Below are positions 59,610-64,000 of a DNA stretch of 64,000 nt, piece after piece. The stretch spans positions 1-64,000 of the forward strand of contig OZ240207.1 in the NCBI GenBank assembly GCA_965197415.1, read 5' to 3'. Both the position numbers and the translations under genes were made by a program. This DNA is from DAOUJI01 sp965197415. Its GTDB lineage: Bacteria > Chloroflexota > Dehalococcoidia > Lucifugimonadales > JAGWBF01. The notes below the pieces were generated by a model. The model had not been told where the DNA came from and did no database searches. It was given only the letters and a program-made list of their open reading frames with translations. Each line of letters begins with the position of its first letter. The first letter of the stretch is position 1.

Positions 59610-60755
59610 ATGGACTGGTTGGACTTCATCCTCATTATCGTCGGGCTGTTGATTCTCTTCACGGCCCTTTCGGTGGTTGTCCTTTCGCTCACCTGGCTGG
59701 AAAGAAAAACCCTTGGACGTCTCCAGCGCAGGCTGGGGCCGACCCGCACCGGGCCGATGGGGCTGATGCAGCCCATCGCCGACGCAGTGAAGCTGGTCTT
59801 GAAGGAGGACCTGATCCCCTCCTGGGCGGACAAGTCCGTCTTCTGGGTTGCGCCGCTGGTGGTGCTGATCCCGTCTTTCATGATATGGGTGACGATTCCC
59901 GCGGCGGAGAACCTGGTCCTCAGGAACCTGGACATGGGCCTGTTCTATATCATCGCCTTCTCGGTGCTGACCATTCTGGGGCTTGTGCTGGCGGGATGGG
60001 GTTCCGCCAACAAGTATGGAACGCTGGGTGGACTGCGCTCGGCGGCGCAACTGGTCAGCTACGAAATACCAGTGATAATGGTCGTCATAGCCGTGGCCAT
60101 GCTGGCCCAGTCTCTGGACCTGCAGGTCATCACGATGAGCCAGACGCCGGCCGCCCACCCCAACATCGTAGAGCACAATCCCATTGATATACCCTTTGCG
60201 GTCCTCCAACCGCTGGGACTGGTTATATTCCTGGTGGCTGGCCTGGCGGAGTTGGGACGCATACCCTTCGACATCTACTTTGCCGAATCGGAAATCGTGG
60301 GAGGCCCCTTCGTAGAGTACAGCGGCGCCCACTGGTCGGTGTTCTTCCTGGCCGAGTACATGAACACCTTTGCCATCGCGGCGTTGACCACTCTCCTGTT
60401 CCTAGGAGGTTGGGAAGGTCCTGGGCTTCCCGCCTGGCTCTGGTTCCTGCTGAAGACCTATCTGGTCATCCTGGTTATATTCTGGATACGAGGCACCTTC
60501 CCGCGGCTTCGAATAGACCAGCTTATGGCCTTTGCGTGGCAGGTGGCCGTCCCCTTGTCCTTTGCGAACATAGTCATCACCGGAATCTATCTCTTCTACG
60601 GCTGGCCCTGGTGGAGCCTGACTCTCATGTCCCTTGCGCTCACCGTGGTGATAGGGTATTTCATACAAAAGAAACTGACGGAACCGGCCAGGAAGGTGGC
60701 CGCACTGTATGCGCGGCGAACGGGACCACAGCCGGCTCCGAACGCCGCCGACTAA
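59610..60755 (+). CDS. nuoH: NADH-quinone oxidoreductase subunit H
   Basis: A 381-residue membrane subunit bordering the quinone chamber, with eight or so helices. The signature LGRLQRRLGPTRTGPMGLMQ PIADAVKLVLKED is conserved in two segments. Also ELGRIPFDIYFAESEIVGGPFVEYSG and RGTFPRLRIDQLMAFAW. Length is normal. RBS not strong. Confidence 0.95.
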   Translation: MDWLDFILIIVGLLILFTALSVVVLSLTWLERKTLGRLQRRLGPTRTGPMGLMQPIADAVKLVLKEDLIPSWADKSVFWVAPLVVLIPSFMIWVTIPAAENLVLRNLDMGLFYIIAFSVLTILGLVLAGWGSANKYGTLGGLRSAAQLVSYEIPVIMVVIAVAMLAQSLDLQVITMSQTPAAHPNIVEHNPIDIPFAVLQPLGLVIFLVAGLAELGRIPFDIYFAESEIVGGPFVEYSGAHWSVFFLAEYMNTFAIAALTTLLFLGGWEGPGLPAWLWFLLKTYLVILVIFWIRGTFPRLRIDQLMAFAWQVAVPLSFANIVITGIYLFYGWPWWSLTLMSLALTVVIGYFIQKKLTEPARKVAALYARRTGPQPAPNAAD

Positions 60756-60787
60756 GACGGATTCACACAACAGGAAGAGGGCAGCCG

Positions 60788-61309
60788 ATGATAGGTGGAA
60801 TAAAAGGAATGCTGGTAACCCTTGCCTCGACGGTGAGAGGACTGAGAAAGCCCGTCACCGCCCAGTACCCGGGGGAGCATCTCCCGATCCAGCCACGGTA
60901 CATGGGGTTCCCGGCACTGACATGGGACTCGGAGGTGGGAGAGCCCTACTGCACGGCCTGCATGGTGTGCATACGGAACTGCCCCACCCACTGCATGACC
61001 GCCTCCATGAAAGACAACCCCCTCCAGCAGGAAGGGAAGAGCTCGCGGCGTAAAATCGTTGACGCTTTTGAGATAAACCTGAACAGGTGTATACTCTGCG
61101 GGATTTGCGTCGAGGTGTGCAACTTCGACGCAATTGTTATGAGTCACGAACACGAGATGAGCACCTTCCAACGGAACGGGGACAGACTGGATTTGGAGCC
61201 TCTGTTGGACATGGGTGTGAAATTCCAGCGGGAGACCAACTGGGAACCGCCGTCCAAGAAGGCCAAGGAAGCTCAGGCAAAGGCGAAAACAGAGGAAGCA
61301 GCCAGCTAG
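60788..61309 (+). CDS. nuoI: NADH-quinone oxidoreductase subunit I
   Basis: A 173-residue ferredoxin-like subunit that carries clusters N6a and N6b. The two 4Fe-4S motifs are C55-x2-C58-x2-C61-x3-C65 (CTACMVCIRNC) and C101-x2-C104-x2-C107-x3-C111 (CILCGICVEVC). The start at ATG 60788 follows AGAGGG. A longer frame begins inside nuoH and is not used. Confidence 0.95.
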   Translation: MIGGIKGMLVTLASTVRGLRKPVTAQYPGEHLPIQPRYMGFPALTWDSEVGEPYCTACMVCIRNCPTHCMTASMKDNPLQQEGKSSRRKIVDAFEINLNRCILCGICVEVCNFDAIVMSHEHEMSTFQRNGDRLDLEPLLDMGVKFQRETNWEPPSKKAKEAQAKAKTEEAAS

Positions 61310-61310
61310 G

Positions 61311-61799
61311 ATGTCCGAGTTTCTCTTTGGCCTGGCGGCCTTCCTGACCTTGGGGGGCGGACTTGGAATGGTGGCGACCCGCAACGTCGTTCACGCCGCC
61401 CTGTTCCTCCTAGTGTCGTTGGGGGCCGTAGCCGGCATCTACCTGCTGGTCTTCGCCGAGTTCCTGGCCCTTGTACAGGTCCTGATATACGGCGGGGCCA
61501 TCATTATCGTGCTGCTGTTCGCCATTATGCTCACCCGAAGCGGCGAATACCCCCGAATCTCCGACAACAAGCAGTGGCCGCTGGCGATCATTGCAGCCGC
61601 TGCGGTCTTCGGAGTCCTCACCGCTTCCTTCCTGTGGATAGACAGGCCCGACTCGTCACCCGAGGGCCCCGGCATCACTGGAATAGGCAATAAGCTCTTC
61701 ACCGACTGGGCCGTGCCCTTTGAAGTGGCGTCGCTGTTGCTGTTGGTTGCCCTTATCGGGGCGATTATCATCGCGGGCAATCCGGGCCGGAGGTCCTGA
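61311..61799 (+). CDS. nuoJ: NADH-quinone oxidoreductase subunit J
   Basis: A 162-residue membrane subunit with five helices: FLFGLAAFLTLGGGLGMVAT, VHAALFLLVSLGAVAGIYLLVFAEFL, QVLIYGGAIIIVLLFAIML, and others. It starts 1 base after the nuoI stop and overlaps nuoK by 1 base. Confidence 0.92.
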   Translation: MSEFLFGLAAFLTLGGGLGMVATRNVVHAALFLLVSLGAVAGIYLLVFAEFLALVQVLIYGGAIIIVLLFAIMLTRSGEYPRISDNKQWPLAIIAAAAVFGVLTASFLWIDRPDSSPEGPGITGIGNKLFTDWAVPFEVASLLLLVALIGAIIIAGNPGRRS

Positions 61800-62104
61800 T
61801 GCCCCTGGAAGCGTACCAGGTTGTCAGCGCGGCCCTCTTCAGTATCGGCCTTTACGGAGTTCTGGCCCGCCGCAGCGCCGTGCTGATACTCATGTCCATC
61901 GAGTTGATGTTGAACGCCGTCAACATCAACCTCATCGCGGCCGCCGCTTTCCTCGATCACGACGGCTTCACGGGCCAAATCATAGCTGTCTTTGTTATCA
62001 CCGTGGCCGCCGCCGAGGTCGGCCTCGCCCTGGCCATAGTCCTACGAATATTCCGCAACCGGTCCACCGTAAACGTGGACGAGGTTGACTTGATGAAGTG
62101 GTGA
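61799..62104 (+). CDS. nuoK: NADH-quinone oxidoreductase subunit K
   Basis: A 101-residue membrane subunit with three helices: VVSAALFSIGLYGVLARR, ILMSIELMLNAVNINLIAAAAF, and IAVFVITVAAAEVGLALAIVL. The two conserved membrane glutamates, in MSIELMLNAVN and AAAEVGLALAI, are present. Confidence 0.94.
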   Translation: MPLEAYQVVSAALFSIGLYGVLARRSAVLILMSIELMLNAVNINLIAAAAFLDHDGFTGQIIAVFVITVAAAEVGLALAIVLRIFRNRSTVNVDEVDLMKW

Positions 62105-62111
62105 CCTCCGT

Positions 62112-64000
62112 ATGGGGTTAGCTGAGAGCGCGTGGCTCATACCGGCGTATAGCTTCGCATCCTTTTTTCTGATCATAGCCTTGGGCAGATGGCTGCCGGG
62201 TCAGGGTTCTCCTCTATCCCTGCTGGCCATCGCCGCGGGATTCGTCACCTTCTGGTTCGTTCTGGCGGGCTATCTGGCCGCCGACTGCTCCGAAGCCTTC
62301 GGAGTCCCCACGTGCCTGTTCCAGCGGGAGTGGTTCACGGCGGGCGGCATAGAGCTGGCCTGGGGCCTGATAGTGGATCCGCTGGCGATTGTCATGCTGG
62401 GGCTGGTAACCCTGGTGGCCCTGGTCATACAGGTCTACTCGCTGGGTTACATGAAGGGAGACCCCCGTTTCGGCTGGTACTTCGCAGTCCACTCCCTGTT
62501 TGCGGCGGCCATGCTTACCCTGGTGCTGGCGGACAACTTCCTGTTGCTCTACGTGGCTTGGGAGCTGGTGGGATTGGGTTCCTACCTGCTGATAGGGTTC
62601 TGGTACGAGAGACGCTCCGCGGCCGAGGCGGCCAAGAAGGCTTTCGTCACCACGCGCATAGGGGACGTCGCCCTGCTGATTGGCATCCTGCTGCTGTTCA
62701 AAGAGGTGGGCACCTTCGACATGTCCACCATATTCGGCGAGGCCCAGGCGTTGGTGAACGGCGAGCCCAGCCTTCTAGGAAACGGGACGGCAACCGCCGC
62801 GGCCCTGCTGCTCTTCATAGGAGCGATGGGCAAGTCGGCCCAGTTCCCCTTTCACGTATGGCTTCCCGACGCCATGGAAGGCCCCACGCCCGTCAGCGCC
62901 CTCATACACGCCGCCACGATGGTTGCGGCGGGCGTGTATCTTGTGGCCAGGGCGTTCCCGCTTTTCGAGGCCGCGCCCGACGCCCTGACTGTAGTGGCGG
63001 TCATCGGACTGGTTACGGCCCTAGTTGGCGCCAGCCTGGCTATGGTGGTGACTGACCTGAAACGAGTGCTGGCATATTCCACCATAAGCCACCTGGGGCT
63101 GATGATGTTGACCCTGGGGTCATTCGGCTATGCCGCCGCCATATTCCATCTGGTGGCCCACGGCTTTTCCAAGGCGATGCTCTTCCTAGGCGCCGGAAGC
63201 GTGATGCACAGCATGGACGAAGAGACGGACATCCGAAAGATGGGCGGACTGCGGAAAGTGATGCCGGTCACCGCCCTGACGTTTGCCATTGGAGCGCTTT
63301 CCCTGGGCGGTATACCGGTGTTGTCCGGCTTCTGGAGCAAGGATGAGGCGCTGCTGGCTGTGCTGGACCACCGGGTCTACCTGTTGGCCTTTGCCCTCAT
63401 AGTTGCCTTTATGAGCGCCCTGTACATGGCTAGGGTTTGGTTCATGGTGTTTCTGGGCGATTTGAAACAGGAGAACGCCCACGTTCACGAATCTCCCTGG
63501 GTGATGCTTGGGCCGATGTGCCTTCTGGGAGCGCTTACGGTGGTGTTCGGCTTCACCGCGATCAAGATTGCCGACTCGGGCGGATTCGGGACGTTCTTGT
63601 TCTTCGACAAGCCACACGGGTTCGATCCGAACATCGGACTCATGATCGGGTCTATCCTGCTGGCCGTGGCGGCCTTTGTAGTTTCATGGCAGGTCTACAT
63701 ATCTAAGAAACTGTCTATCGAACCCTTGAAAGAAACGGCCGCCGGAGTGCTGGCTGTAGTGGACGCGAAATACTACCTGGACGATCTGTACCAATGGGTC
63801 ATAGACAGAGTGGCGCTGGCCTTCTCGCGGGCCACGGCCCTGTTCGACCGCCTGGTCGTCAACGACACCGCCGTAAACGGGACAGGGTTGTCGATAAGAC
63901 GGGCGGCAATGGGCCTCCGCTACCACGTGACCGGCAGGCTGTATACCTACGCCCTCGGCATAGCTGTGGGCGCCGTTGGAGTGGCCTTATTCTGGTGGCT
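62112..64000 (+). CDS. nuoL: NADH-quinone oxidoreductase subunit L, cut by the window end
   Basis: At least 629 codons from ATG 62112 remain open to the window end. This antiporter-like proton-pumping subunit has LLLYVAWELVGLGSYLLIGF with the conserved Glu, the FHVWLPDAMEGPTPVSALIHAATMVAAGVYL signature, and MMLTLGSFGY. The C-terminal lateral-helix part after residue 540 begins before the edge. It lacks a stop only because the window ends. nuoM and nuoN probably follow. Confidence 0.93.
   Translation, partial: MGLAESAWLIPAYSFASFFLIIALGRWLPGQGSPLSLLAIAAGFVTFWFVLAGYLAADCSEAFGVPTCLFQREWFTAGGIELAWGLIVDPLAIVMLGLVTLVALVIQVYSLGYMKGDPRFGWYFAVHSLFAAAMLTLVLADNFLLLYVAWELVGLGSYLLIGFWYERRSAAEAAKKAFVTTRIGDVALLIGILLLFKEVGTFDMSTIFGEAQALVNGEPSLLGNGTATAAALLLFIGAMGKSAQFPFHVWLPDAMEGPTPVSALIHAATMVAAGVYLVARAFPLFEAAPDALTVVAVIGLVTALVGASLAMVVTDLKRVLAYSTISHLGLMMLTLGSFGYAAAIFHLVAHGFSKAMLFLGAGSVMHSMDEETDIRKMGGLRKVMPVTALTFAIGALSLGGIPVLSGFWSKDEALLAVLDHRVYLLAFALIVAFMSALYMARVWFMVFLGDLKQENAHVHESPWVMLGPMCLLGALTVVFGFTAIKIADSGGFGTFLFFDKPHGFDPNIGLMIGSILLAVAAFVVSWQVYISKKLSIEPLKETAAGVLAVVDAKYYLDDLYQWVIDRVALAFSRATALFDRLVVNDTAVNGTGLSIRRAAMGLRYHVTGRLYTYALGIAVGAVGVALFWW

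Noticed and set aside
59490..60332. 280-codon antisense ORF opposite nuoD/nuoH
   Set aside because: Antisense shadow; no motif or RBS.
1..64000. tRNA, rRNA or CRISPR array
   Set aside because: Intergenic regions were read by eye; no cloverleaf, rRNA motif or repeat-spacer pattern was seen. A covariance-model search would be decisive.

Overview
The window looks like a piece of a GC-rich bacterial chromosome, most likely a marine or soil Chloroflexota of the SAR202/Dehalococcoidia type. This is inference from gene content: luciferase-like flavin oxidoreductases, a fumarate-reductase-like flavoprotein beside an ETF pair, a DUF5679 zinc-ribbon microprotein, paired PAC2 proteins, Thr/Pro-rich lipoprotein linkers and a complex I operon with no nuoE, F or G in the visible part. 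No rRNA, tRNA, CRISPR array or intact transposase was seen.

Layout. 1-2 kb: end of folB, an inverted-repeat (MITE-like) element and an amidohydrolase. 1.8-7.9 kb: a secreted, membrane-anchored protein, then an FAD dehydrogenase, ETF beta/alpha and an MscS channel. 7.97-10.7 kb: a tandemly duplicated pair of lipoprotein genes. 10.7-14.5 kb (minus): PAC2 protein, unknown, recF and sir2. 14.6-18.7 kb: a retropepsin-like protein and an accessory block with a four-part GNAT-PIN-GNAT-like-PUA-like protein coupled by ATGA to an ASCH protein, plus an unknown gene. 18.9-24.1 kb: oxidoreductases, unknowns, an MFS exporter and a protoglobin. 24.2-28.1 kb: a peptide-type ABC importer without ATPase genes. 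28.5-31 kb: metallo-beta-lactamase-fold protein, an OsmC-like gene that ordinary calling truncates at an in-frame UGA, and an alpha/beta hydrolase. 31.2-36.6 kb: a plus-strand catabolic cluster (MDR dehydrogenase, two CMD proteins, NmrA-like, BKACE, PTE-like lactonase, VOC). 36.7-38 kb: VapBC and an orphan antitoxin with a relic toxin. 38-42.4 kb: error-prone polymerase DnaE2, SplB-like radical SAM protein and DUF5679. 42.7-46 kb: ABM, LLM, VOC and squalene/phytoene synthase. 46.1-49.5 kb: a coupled trio ending in an M1 aminopeptidase with HEAT repeats. 49.5-56.4 kb: hydrolases, nitroreductase, SDR, a Cas4-like/DEDD nuclease (DUF2779), second PAC2 protein and ispH. 56.7-64 kb: nuoA-B-C-(small orf)-D-H-I-J-K-L, running off the end.

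Most notable: (1) the OsmC-like gene at 29681-30118 is probably a selenoprotein. UGA replaces the conserved second cysteine, the frame stays open for 22 conserved-looking codons to a TAG, and a bacterial-SECIS-like hairpin sits 20 nt after the UGA. (2) The GNAT/PIN/PUA-like plus ASCH two-gene unit at 15.1-17.6 kb is a candidate uncharacterised RNA-targeting or toxin-like system. (3) The nuo operon, orphan ABC importer, truncated toxin and duplicated lipoprotein locus are further points of interest.
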